A stretch of 64,000 bases of DNA from Paenibacillus flagellatus (GTDB lineage: Bacteria > Bacillota > Bacilli > Paenibacillales > NBRC-103111). Made by a program: the position numbers and the translations under genes. The notes beneath the pieces are model-generated. The model had not been told where the DNA came from. It did not search any database and worked only from the letters and a program-made list of their open reading frames with translations. Numbering within the stretch: position 1 is the stretch's first letter; each line of letters begins with the position of its first letter. The DNA lies in assembly GCF_003217775.1 (NCBI RefSeq), contig NZ_QJVJ01000002.1:558001-622000 (forward strand). The letters run 5' to 3'. Shown here piece after piece: positions 9,441 to 16,848 of this stretch.

Positions 9441-10292
9441 ATGGCGGAGAACGTATGGAGATTCATCCGGTCGGGCGACGGCTCGCCGGCCGACAATATG
9501 GCGATCGACGAGGCGATGCTGATCGCCCACAGCGAAGGGAAAACGCCGCCGACGGTGCGGTTTTACGGCTGGAATCCGGCGACGCTGTCGATCGGCTACT
9601 TTCAGAAGGCCGAAGACGAAATCGAGTTCGACGAGGTGCGCCGGCAAGGCGTCGGCTTCGTCCGGCGTCCGACGGGAGGACGGGCGGTGCTGCACGACAA
9701 GGAGCTGACGTACAGCATGATCGTGTCCGAGCAGTACCCCGACATGCCGACGACGGTCAACGAGGCGTACCGCGTGCTGAGCGAAGGGCTCGTGCACGGC
9801 TTCCGCCGGCTCGGCCTGCGCGCGGAGATGGTCAATCTCGGCGCCCCGGAGGAGAAGGCGAAGTACGTCTCGACGGCCGGTTCGGCCGCCTGCTTCGATT
9901 CGCCCTCCTGGTACGAGCTCGTCGTGGAGGGGCGCAAAATCGCCGGCAGCGCGCAAACCCGGTCGCGTGGCGTCATTTTGCAGCACGGCTCGATTTTGCT
10001 CGAGATGGATGTGGACCAGCTGTTCTCGCTGCTCCGCTTTTCGAACGAGCGGGTGAAGGAGCGGCTGAAGCAATCGTTCCATACGAAGGCGGTGGCGATC
10101 GGCGACATATGCCGGGCGATGGGGAGAGAGCCGGTCACGTACGTGGAGGCGGAGGCGGCGTTCCGCGAGGGGGTCGCCGAAGGGCTCGGCATCCGGCTCG
10201 AGGACGGCGAGCTTACGCCGTACGAGCGGGAGCTTGCGGCTCAATTGAGCGCGGAGAAGTACGGCCACGACGAGTGGAACTTGCGCCGCTGA
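9441..10292 (+). CDS. lipM: Octanoyl-ACP:GcvH octanoyltransferase
   Basis: The 283-residue protein of the LplA/LipM fold is the Bacillus-type octanoyltransferase that moves octanoate from acyl carrier protein to the lipoyl domain of GcvH, the first step of lipoate assembly. Diagnostic blocks are WRFIRSGDGSPADNMAIDEA at the N-terminus, FVRRPTGGRAVLHDKELTYS, CFDSPSWYELVVEGRKIAGS and ILQHGSILLEMD. The catalytic cysteine of LipM is Cys151 in AACFDSPSW, which separates it from classical lipoate ligases. I chose the ATG at 9441, where the homology begins; GGAGAGGAG lies 11 bases upstream. A longer frame from 9177 only translates the terminator and repeats. Its position next to gcvPB is conserved in Bacilli. 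Confidence 0.93.
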   Translation: MAENVWRFIRSGDGSPADNMAIDEAMLIAHSEGKTPPTVRFYGWNPATLSIGYFQKAEDEIEFDEVRRQGVGFVRRPTGGRAVLHDKELTYSMIVSEQYPDMPTTVNEAYRVLSEGLVHGFRRLGLRAEMVNLGAPEEKAKYVSTAGSAACFDSPSWYELVVEGRKIAGSAQTRSRGVILQHGSILLEMDVDQLFSLLRFSNERVKERLKQSFHTKAVAIGDICRAMGREPVTYVEAEAAFREGVAEGLGIRLEDGELTPYERELAAQLSAEKYGHDEWNLRR

Positions 10293-10419
10293 CCGCTCAT
10301 ACGGCTGCGAGCGAGCTGGAGCGGCCGTTTCCATAAATCGGCTTGCCGGACCGACAACGGTCCCGGCTCATCGGCCTCGACAACCACTTCGACTTAGTGC
10401 AATCGCACGGACAAACGAA

Positions 10420-10457
10420 AGGACAGACTCCCGGTCGTCCCGATTGGAGCCTGTCCT
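10420..10457 (+). terminator. Hairpin downstream of lipM
   Basis: AGGACAGACTCC (10420-10431) pairs with GGAGCCTGTCCT (10446-10457) with one mismatch. The tail is CCTCCTTT rather than a clean U run, so this is a possible terminator or a structured 3' end. Confidence 0.4.
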
Positions 10458-10531
10458 CCTCCTTTGCCTCGCCTTCTTTCGATCCCGCCCGAATCGACGC
10501 GATCGAGAAATTGCGCTGCTTTCGTACGAAC

Positions 10532-10559
10532 GAAGCCCTGCGGCCTTCCGCAGGGCTTC
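10532..10559. terminator. Perfect hairpin between convergent lipM and mmcQ-like genes
   Basis: GAAGCCCTGCGG (10532-10543) pairs with CCGCAGGGCTTC (10548-10559) around a CCTT loop. It lies 16 bases past the stop of the minus-strand gene. The U tail is weak on both strands (TTCTTCTC on plus, GTTCG on minus). Confidence 0.5.
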
Positions 10560-10575
10560 TTCTCGACGGTGCGAG

Positions 10576-10944
10576 CTACGCCCGCAGCTCCAGCCCGAGC
10601 TGTTCCTTCTCCGCGCGCGTCAGCTTGCGGGCGACGAGCGCGTACGACTCGTCGATCATCCCGCGAATGTCCCCGTCGGGGACCGTCCCGTCGATCGTCA
10701 CCGTGTTCCAATGCTGCTTGTTCAGATGGTAGCCGGGCTTGACGGCTTCGTACTGCTGGCGCAGCAGGTAGGCCGTCTCCGGCTCGCATTTCAGCGAAAT
10801 TGCGGGGCGTCCGCCGGCGTCTTCCGCGATCAGCGCGAACATTTTCGTGCCGACCTTCAGCACGAGCGGCTCCGGACCGAACGGATAATCTTCGCGCGCC
10901 CCCTTTTTCGACAAGGCGTAAGCGACCAGCTCTTCCCTGTTCAT
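10576..10944 (-). CDS. MmcQ/YjbR family protein
   Basis: The 122-residue protein is about the usual length of the MmcQ/YjbR family. Family features are the N-terminal REELVAYALSKKGAREDYPFG, LKVGTKMFALIAE, ISLKCEPE and the C-terminal GYHLNKQHWNTVTIDGTVPD block. Family structures have a CyaY-like fold and a proposed DNA-binding role; no catalytic activity is established. GGGAGGGAG precedes the ATG. It starts 24 bases after the stop of the aminotransferase gene and is probably its operon partner; no functional link is evident. Confidence 0.88.
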   Translation of the reverse strand: MNREELVAYALSKKGAREDYPFGPEPLVLKVGTKMFALIAEDAGGRPAISLKCEPETAYLLRQQYEAVKPGYHLNKQHWNTVTIDGTVPDGDIRGMIDESYALVARKLTRAEKEQLGLELRA

Positions 10945-10968
10945 CGCGTCTCCCTCCCGACAACCGCT

Positions 10969-11802
10969 TTAAGCGCCGATCGTCGCTTCGAACGCTTCCT
11001 GCAGAAGCCGCGTCACCGGTCCGGGCCGCCCCGAGCCGACCGCGCTTCCGTCGATCCGGACGATCGGCGTGACCTCCATCGTGGTGGAGGTCAGGAACGC
11101 TTCGTCCGCTTGGCGAAGCTCGTCGAGCGTATACGGAATTTCCCGCACCTCGATGCCGCGCTCCGCGGCGAGCCGCAGCACGACCGCTCGCGTAATGCCG
11201 TGCAGAATGAAATGATCGGCCGGATGCGTGAAGACGACGCCGTCCTTGACGATCATGACGTTCGATGCGCTGCATTCGGTGACGGTCCCCTCGCGGTGCA
11301 GGATGACGTCGCCGGCGCCCTGCTCGACCGCTTCCTGCTTGGCGAGCACGCTGCCGAGCAGGTTGAGCGACTTGATGTCGCAGCGCAGCCAGCGGATGTC
11401 CGGGCGGGTGATGGCGGTCAGCCCGTCCCGTATCGTGTCCAGCGGCCGGGCCAGCTCGTTGCAATAGGCGACGAGAACCGGCTTCGTGCCCGCCGGCGGA
11501 AACGCGTGCGTCCGCGGCGCGACGCCGCGCGTCACTTGCAGGTAGACGGTGCCGTCCCCGACGGCTTCCCGTCCGAGCAGGTCCTGCAGCAGACGGTCCA
11601 GCGTTTCGATCGGATAAGGAAGGCTTAGCCCGATTTCGCCGGCGCTGCGTACGAGCCTGTCGTAGTGCGCTTCTTTTTCGTATAGGCGTCCATTATAGAC
11701 GCGGATCACCTCATATATGCCGTCGCCGAACACGTACCCGCGGTCCAGGTAGGAGACGGACGCTTCCGCTTCGGGAACGATCCGGTCGTCGATCAAAATC
11801 AC
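10969..11802 (-). CDS. dat: D-amino-acid aminotransferase (class IV)
   Basis: The 277-residue PLP-dependent fold-type IV transaminase interconverts D-alanine and 2-oxoglutarate with pyruvate and D-glutamate, feeding peptidoglycan precursors. The PLP lysine is Lys144 in CDIKSLNLLG, the same place as in the Bacillus D-alanine aminotransferase. Also visible are RGYVFGDGIYEVIRVYNG near the N-terminus, QVTRGVAPRTHAFP and EGTVTECSASNVMIV, the last carrying the phosphate-binding loop. I chose the GTG at 11802 with GAGGTG eight bases upstream; a longer frame adds a non-homologous leader. A branched-chain aminotransferase is the main alternative, but the RGVAPRTH motif favours D-amino acids. Confidence 0.85.
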   Translation of the reverse strand: MILIDDRIVPEAEASVSYLDRGYVFGDGIYEVIRVYNGRLYEKEAHYDRLVRSAGEIGLSLPYPIETLDRLLQDLLGREAVGDGTVYLQVTRGVAPRTHAFPPAGTKPVLVAYCNELARPLDTIRDGLTAITRPDIRWLRCDIKSLNLLGSVLAKQEAVEQGAGDVILHREGTVTECSASNVMIVKDGVVFTHPADHFILHGITRAVVLRLAAERGIEVREIPYTLDELRQADEAFLTSTTMEVTPIVRIDGSAVGSGRPGPVTRLLQEAFEATIGA

Positions 11803-11910
11803 GCCGATGCACCTCGCTTCGATGGAGTAGGAATAGCGGGTTCTGTCTTCAGGGATGCTACGGGAATATAGTAACAACCGCGACGGAGGAAGTCAAAAAC
11901 GGATAACCGT

Positions 11911-11924
11911 TGAAAACGTTTTCC
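11911..11924. promoter_or_regulatory. cre-like palindrome upstream of dat
   Basis: TGAAAACGTTTTCC matches the catabolite-responsive element core TGNAANCGNTTNCA at all fixed positions but the last. It lies about 110 bases before the dat start and 200 bases before the nrdJ promoter. It is a single match with no obvious reason for CcpA control of either gene, so support is modest. Confidence 0.35.
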
Positions 11925-12105
11925 GCATCAGTCGCGCGGCCTGTTTTTTTCGCCGAACGGACGGGGGCAACATCGGAAATAATCAGAATTTGTCGACAAG
12001 TCTGACGCGTTCGCAATATGAAATAAGGAGATCGATAGAGAAAATCGAAGATTTCGGGAAGCTAGTCCGACTTTTACGCCCAATTTCGTCGATCATTCGA
12101 TAGAT

Positions 12106-12153
12106 ACACAACATGTAGTGTTGTATAATGAAATCCTCACCAACATATTGTGG
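12106..12153. promoter_or_regulatory. Pair of NrdR-box-like sites
   Basis: Box 1, ACACAACATGTAGTGT (12106-12121), is a near-perfect palindrome. Box 2, CACCAACATATTGTGG (12138-12153), shares the core CAACAT-T-GTG. Start-to-start spacing is 32 bp, about three helical turns, which is the arrangement known for NrdR, the nucleotide-sensing repressor of ribonucleotide reductase genes. The boxes flank a TATAAT at 12124-12129, so binding would occlude RNA polymerase. The downstream gene is nrdJ, as expected for this regulon. Confidence 0.75.
12124..12129 (+). promoter_or_regulatory. Candidate -10 element of the nrdJ promoter
   Basis: TATAAT lies between the two NrdR-like boxes, 119 bases before the nrdJ start. 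The -35 position (12101-12106, TAGATA) is a poor match. The remaining sequence of the 445-bp gap between dat and nrdJ shows only a cre-like palindrome and a T-rich stretch. Confidence 0.55.
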
Positions 12154-12247
12154 AAATAGCCCGCAAGTTGGCGAGAGAGTTACATAGTATGAGAATAGAC
12201 GATTTTCGCGCTCTGCGCATGATTTTATCCATTCGGGAGGGCTACCA

Positions 12248-14839
12248 TTGGAGACGGTTCAAATGAAACGGCTTGAAGGACTCAGCGAAAAAATATTTCT
12301 CGACCGGTACGCGATGAAAGACGCCGATACGGAACATACGGAAGTGGGCGATCTCGTACTCGTCTTGACGAAGGACGACCCGAAATTCCCGAGCAAGGAA
12401 GTCGGGGAAGTGATCGCGCGCAAAGGCAAACAAGTGACGATTCGGCTTCGCAGCGGCGACCTGTTCGAGTCCACCATAGATAAATTGACGCTTACGAAGG
12501 AGAAGACGCCGGAGCAGCTGTGGGACCGTCTCGCCAACGCCATGGCTTCCGTCGAAGCGCCGGAGAAGCGGAAGGAATGGACCGAGAAGTTCCGTTACAT
12601 TCTCGACGACTGGAGACTCGTTCCGGGCGGACGGATCGCGGCGGGCGCGGGCGCGAGCGACGAGCTGACGCTGTTCAACTGCTACGTCATCCCGTCTCCG
12701 CACGACAGCCGAGGCGGCATTATGGCCACCTTGTCCGAGATGACCGAGATCATGTCGCGCGGCGGCGGCGTCGGCATCAACCTGTCTTCGCTCCGTCCGC
12801 GCCGCTCCGTTGTCCGGGGCGTCAGCGGCTCGTCGAGCGGCGCCGTATCGTGGGGCGGCCTGTTCAGCTACACGACCGGCCTGATCGAGCAGGGAGGCAG
12901 CCGCCGCGGCGCGCTCATGCTCATGATCAACGACTGGCATCCGGACCTGCTCGACTTCATCACGGTCAAGTCGACGATGGGTCAGATCACGAACGCCAAC
13001 TTGTCCGTTTGCGTCAGCAACGGCTTCATGAAGGCGGTCAAGGAAGATCTCGACTGGGAGCTCGTCTTCCCGGACACGAACGATCCGGAATACAACGACG
13101 TATGGGACGGCGACCTCGCGAAGTGGAAGTCGCTCGGCAAAGCGGTGAAATCGTACCGCACCGTCAAAGCGCGCGACGTATGGCATACGATCATCGAATC
13201 GGCTTGGAAGTCGGCCGAGCCGGGCGTCGTCTTCATGGAATATTACAACCAGATGTCCAACAGCTGGTACTTCAACCCGATCATCTGCACGAATCCGTGC
13301 GGCGAGCAAGGGCTTCCGGCATGGGGCGTCTGCAACTTGTCGGCGATCAACCTGTCCAAGTTTTACGACGAGAAGAAGCAGGACGTCGCTTGGAACGAAC
13401 TGGGCAAGACGGTCCGCTACTCCGTCCGCTTCCTGGACAACGTCATCGACAAGACGCCTTACCATTTCGAAGAGAACGAGAAAAACCAGAAGAGCGAGCG
13501 CCGCGTCGGCCTCGGCACGATGGGTCTCGCCGAGCTGATGATCAAGCTGAAAATCCGCTACGGCAGCGCCGAATCGCTCGTTTTCCTCGATAAATTGTAC
13601 GGCTTCATGGCGAAGGAGGCGTACTTGTCGTCTTCCGAAATCGCCGCCGAGAAAGGCTCGTTCACGCAGTTCGACGCCGAGAAGTTTCTGCAAAGCGGCT
13701 TCATGAAAAAGATGGTGTCGACGTTCCCGGAGGTCGGTTCCGCGATCCGCAAGCAAGGGATGCGCAACGTCACCGTCATTACGCAGGCGCCGACGGGAAG
13801 CACCGGCACGATGGTCGGCACGTCGACCGGCATCGAGCCGTACTTCGCCTTCGAATATTACCGTCAAAGCCGTCTCGGCTACGACAAGCAGTACGTGCCG
13901 ATCGCCCAGCAGTACAAGGACGCGCATCCGGACGAGGAGCTGCCGGACTATTTCGTGACGGCGATGAGCTTGTCCGCGGAGGACCATATCCGCGTGCAGG
14001 CCGCGATCCAAACATGGGTCGACAGCTCGATCTCCAAGACGGCGAACTGCCCGTCCGACTTCACCGTCGAAGATACGAAGAAGCTGTATGAGCTCGCGTT
14101 CGATCTCGGCTGCAAAGGCGTGACGATTTACCGCGACGGCAGCCGCGACGTGCAGGTGCTTTCGACCGAGAAGAAGGAAGACAAGAAGGAAGAGGCGAAG
14201 GCGGAAGCCGTTCAACCGGCGGCGGAGCAGCCGTCGGCCGAGTCGACGGACGACGCGGCGCTGAGCCAGCTGTCCGGCGCGCTGACGGTCAATATCGACG
14301 CACAGACGCAGCAGACGTTCGACAAGCAGTACAAGAAGCGTCCGCAAATTCTTCGCGGCGCCACCTATAAATTCAACACGCCGTTCGGCATGGCGTACAT
14401 TACGATCAACGACATGAACGGTACGCCGAGCGAAATTTTCTTGAACGTAGGCAAAGCCGGCTCCGACGTGTTCGCGATGTCCGAGGCGCTCGGCCGCGTC
14501 TGCTCCTTGTTCCTCCGCTACGGCGACATCGGCGACAAGGTGCAGCTGCTCGTGAAGCATCTGAAAGGCATCGGCGGATCCGGCGCCATCGGCTTCGGCG
14601 TCAACCGCGTCGAATCGATTGCCGACGCGGTGGCGAAGGCGCTCGAGATGCACAGCGGCGACGATTCCGAGCCGTACATTACGGCGACGCAGGAAATTAC
14701 CGCCACTGTCGAGCCGGTGAAATCGTACGCGTCCGCCGCTACGTCGACCGACCTTTGCCCGTCCTGCGGCTCCGCGTCGCTCGTCAACAGCGAGGGCTGC
14801 AAAAACTGCACCAACTGCGGCTACAGCCGCTGCTCGTAA
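12248..14839 (+). CDS. nrdJ: Adenosylcobalamin-dependent ribonucleotide reductase (class II)
   Basis: The 863-residue class II reductase makes deoxyribonucleotides using coenzyme B12, independent of oxygen. Cys145 in ELTLFNCYVIPS and Cys351 with Glu353 in CTNPCGEQGLPAWGVCNLS are the active-site residues expected for the family. FSYTTGLIEQGGSRRGALM and TQAPTGSTGTMVGTSTGIEP are further conserved blocks. After the catalytic domain, a Lys/Glu/Ala-rich linker (about residues 640-680) leads to a C-terminal domain and a cysteine cluster, CPSCGSASLV and CKNCTNCGYSRCS, which is zinc-ribbon-like and carries the redox tail. The start is TTG, with GGGAGG seven bases upstream. Control by NrdR is inferred from the two upstream boxes. 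It is monocistronic, with its own terminator. Confidence 0.95.
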   Translation: METVQMKRLEGLSEKIFLDRYAMKDADTEHTEVGDLVLVLTKDDPKFPSKEVGEVIARKGKQVTIRLRSGDLFESTIDKLTLTKEKTPEQLWDRLANAMASVEAPEKRKEWTEKFRYILDDWRLVPGGRIAAGAGASDELTLFNCYVIPSPHDSRGGIMATLSEMTEIMSRGGGVGINLSSLRPRRSVVRGVSGSSSGAVSWGGLFSYTTGLIEQGGSRRGALMLMINDWHPDLLDFITVKSTMGQITNANLSVCVSNGFMKAVKEDLDWELVFPDTNDPEYNDVWDGDLAKWKSLGKAVKSYRTVKARDVWHTIIESAWKSAEPGVVFMEYYNQMSNSWYFNPIICTNPCGEQGLPAWGVCNLSAINLSKFYDEKKQDVAWNELGKTVRYSVRFLDNVIDKTPYHFEENEKNQKSERRVGLGTMGLAELMIKLKIRYGSAESLVFLDKLYGFMAKEAYLSSSEIAAEKGSFTQFDAEKFLQSGFMKKMVSTFPEVGSAIRKQGMRNVTVITQAPTGSTGTMVGTSTGIEPYFAFEYYRQSRLGYDKQYVPIAQQYKDAHPDEELPDYFVTAMSLSAEDHIRVQAAIQTWVDSSISKTANCPSDFTVEDTKKLYELAFDLGCKGVTIYRDGSRDVQVLSTEKKEDKKEEAKAEAVQPAAEQPSAESTDDAALSQLSGALTVNIDAQTQQTFDKQYKKRPQILRGATYKFNTPFGMAYITINDMNGTPSEIFLNVGKAGSDVFAMSEALGRVCSLFLRYGDIGDKVQLLVKHLKGIGGSGAIGFGVNRVESIADAVAKALEMHSGDDSEPYITATQEITATVEPVKSYASAATSTDLCPSCGSASLVNSEGCKNCTNCGYSRCS

Positions 14840-14843
14840 GAGG

Positions 14844-14875
14844 AAAGCCCGGGATGATGTCCCGGGCTTTTTTTT
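14844..14875. terminator. Terminator of nrdJ
   Basis: AAAGCCCGGGA (14844-14854) and TCCCGGGCTTT (14860-14870) form a perfect stem with a TGATG loop and a run of eight T (14868-14875). The convergent gene ending at 14899 may also use it, although its U tail is only UUU. Confidence 0.9.
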
Positions 14876-14898
14876 GTGCGCAGTAATTCCAAATGTCG

Positions 14899-16464
14899 TC
14901 AACTGGAGGAGCTGCCCCATTCCAAGATCTGGTTGTCCTCGACCAATCGTTGACGCAGTTGGCCATAGTCGACATGCTGCACCGCCGCGTCGGCTTTCAG
15001 AGCCAAGGCGGCCGCAGTGGCAGCGGACTGGCCCAGTATCATGAATACGGGCTCCATCCGGATCGAACCGTAAGCGATATGGGAGGAAGAAAGACAGATG
15101 GGAACGATGAGATTGACGCACTCTTCTTCCTTCGGAACGATGGATCGGTAGGATATCGGGTACGGCCGGATAGGCGGGATTTCCACATTTCCTTCATTCA
15201 CGCATTGCCCTCCCAAGACGATTCGCCGACAATTGTGGGAATCCATCGTATAAGCGGCGAGCCCGACCGGATCGGAAACGCTTTGAAGTCCGCGACAGTG
15301 ACCTTCGTTCATGACGACGTCCGAAACCATTCGTCTCGCTTCGCGGATATAGAGCTGCGGCGTCCAATGTCCGAACGCCTCGTATTCGTCTGCAGGCAAT
15401 CCCCACTGACGCGCCTCTTCCCGAATCGCTTCAGGCACGCGATCGTCATTGCACAGAAAATAGAGCATGCCCAAATTGTAGTGCAGATGATCCTGAAATA
15501 TTTCCTCGCGTCTGGTATAGCTTCCTTCCGCCCAATCATAGTTCATGCCGATATGATCGGTAGAGACGGCCCCTTTATTATTGAGATCGGTCTTGCCGTT
15601 CGGCATCATGGTGTGCAGCCGAAGCGCATCCCAAATGCCGGACTGGATATACCGCGCAAGAAGCGTGAATTTCTCGGGGTCATAATTCGGCGGCGCCGGG
15701 AAAGGAATTCGGTTCTCCGGTACATTCGTCAAACATATTCGGAAATTGTATGCCTGTACGGAACGATCTCCTTGCCCCTGTACGCCGGGAGCTGCGTCGG
15801 AAACTCCGTAGAGCAGGCCGCTGTCAGGCTTTCCAGGCAGGACATAAGGATCGATAAAGGTGTTGAAACGATGATGCGGACTCCCGAACTGAATCCCGTT
15901 CAACGTTTCCTTATACACGGAATTCGCTTCCCGGCCGACGTGATAAGATACTCCGGCAGCGGCCAGCAGATCCCCCTCGTACGTCGCATCGATAAACATG
16001 TCGGCTTCATACACATTTCCGTTTTCCATGACAAGGCGAACGATTTTTCCGTTCCTTTTCTGCAGTCGCTCCAATCGCTGCCCGAAATGAACCTCGATGC
16101 CGTACTGCTCCATCCAGTTCAAATAGACGGCTTCTGCAACATGCGGCTCGAAAGTCCACTGGGTTCCGTCTCCATCCGTCGTACCGTAATGCCGGCCAAT
16201 CGCTTGATAAAACTCCCGGGAGATGCCGCCGATCGCCGCCTTGTTGCCGATATCGGTAGCGCCTAGTCCACCTGAAGTCAGACCGCCCACACGTTGGCCG
16301 AACTCTGCTATGACGACCTGTAAGCCCATGCGGATAGCCTGAACCGCTGCGGCCATTCCGGCCGAGCTTGCGCCATAAATACACAAATCTGCACGGATGA
16401 CCGACGGGTTCGGATTTAATGCGGAGGGACCCTCGTAATACTTGATTTTGCCGAAGTTTACCAC
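14899..16464 (-). CDS. FAD-dependent oxidoreductase (FAD_oxidored family)
   Basis: This is a 521-residue flavoprotein. The N-terminal dinucleotide-binding motif is YGASSAGMAAAVQAIRMG, a variant of GxGxxG, followed by the family signature GQRVGGLTSGGLGATD. ADMFIDATYEGDLLAAAGV and the C-terminal MILGQSAATAAALAL complete the FAD domain. Such proteins occur in polysaccharide gene clusters of Paenibacillus and Bacteroidetes, but no substrate is established. There is no signal peptide. I chose the GTG at 16464 because GAGGTG lies exactly six bases upstream; a GTG at 16473 is part of that ribosome binding site. The gene is divergent from the YesN/YesM pair and ABC importer, which suggests shared control. 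Its G+C is visibly lower than that of nrdJ. Confidence 0.85.
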   Translation of the reverse strand: MVNFGKIKYYEGPSALNPNPSVIRADLCIYGASSAGMAAAVQAIRMGLQVVIAEFGQRVGGLTSGGLGATDIGNKAAIGGISREFYQAIGRHYGTTDGDGTQWTFEPHVAEAVYLNWMEQYGIEVHFGQRLERLQKRNGKIVRLVMENGNVYEADMFIDATYEGDLLAAAGVSYHVGREANSVYKETLNGIQFGSPHHRFNTFIDPYVLPGKPDSGLLYGVSDAAPGVQGQGDRSVQAYNFRICLTNVPENRIPFPAPPNYDPEKFTLLARYIQSGIWDALRLHTMMPNGKTDLNNKGAVSTDHIGMNYDWAEGSYTRREEIFQDHLHYNLGMLYFLCNDDRVPEAIREEARQWGLPADEYEAFGHWTPQLYIREARRMVSDVVMNEGHCRGLQSVSDPVGLAAYTMDSHNCRRIVLGGQCVNEGNVEIPPIRPYPISYRSIVPKEEECVNLIVPICLSSSHIAYGSIRMEPVFMILGQSAATAAALALKADAAVQHVDYGQLRQRLVEDNQILEWGSSSS

Positions 16465-16848
16465 CAGAAACACCTCTTTTTTGGGTTGTTGTCGTTTTTT
16501 ACGTTAAGTATAGTGAAAGAGAAACTTCTTGGTTAGTTACATTTTTGTTTCACTAATAGCTAGATTCGGTAAAGAAAGCAAAGGGGGGCACGGAAATGCC
16601 AATCCGGAAAAGAGTGACGCTGCAAAATCTTGCCTCCCGTCTGAAGCCGTAGACCCGGCCCGAAGCCAGGGTACTTGACCAAAAAGCAAGAGCGAGCCTT
16701 GGCGGTCATTCGTTGAGTAATGCTCCGACTAACAGCAATCAATCCTATAGAATACCACCAGTTTTTCATGATTTCCCCTATATTTCGCGTTTAGCAAATC
16801 CTTATATACTTAAATCGAGTTAGATGAGTGCAAGGGAGTCATGACAAT
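16465..16848. other. Intergenic control region, 384 bp, with no recognisable gene
   Basis: This separates the divergent FAD oxidoreductase and response regulator genes. It contains AT-rich stretches fitting two promoters and an imperfect hairpin with arms GCCAGGG (about 16672-16678) and CCTTGGC (about 16698-16704). A 69-codon minus-strand frame at 16560-16769 has no recognisable family and no clear ribosome binding site. It may be a remnant or chance. Confidence 0.4.

Noticed and set aside
8927-9496. 189-codon minus-strand frame containing two LHLYAIPP motifs
   Set aside because: The peptide repeat is only the translation of the 30-bp DNA direct repeat, and the frame runs through a terminator and into gcvPB.
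12242-15121. 959-codon open frame antisense to nrdJ
   Set aside because: Its translation is rich in Arg, Ala and Asp with no recognisable domain, while the plus strand encodes a full-length class II reductase. It is a G+C-rich shadow.
16560-16769. 69-codon minus-strand gene
   Set aside because: No ribosome binding site, no family and low coding character; kept only as part of the intergenic description.
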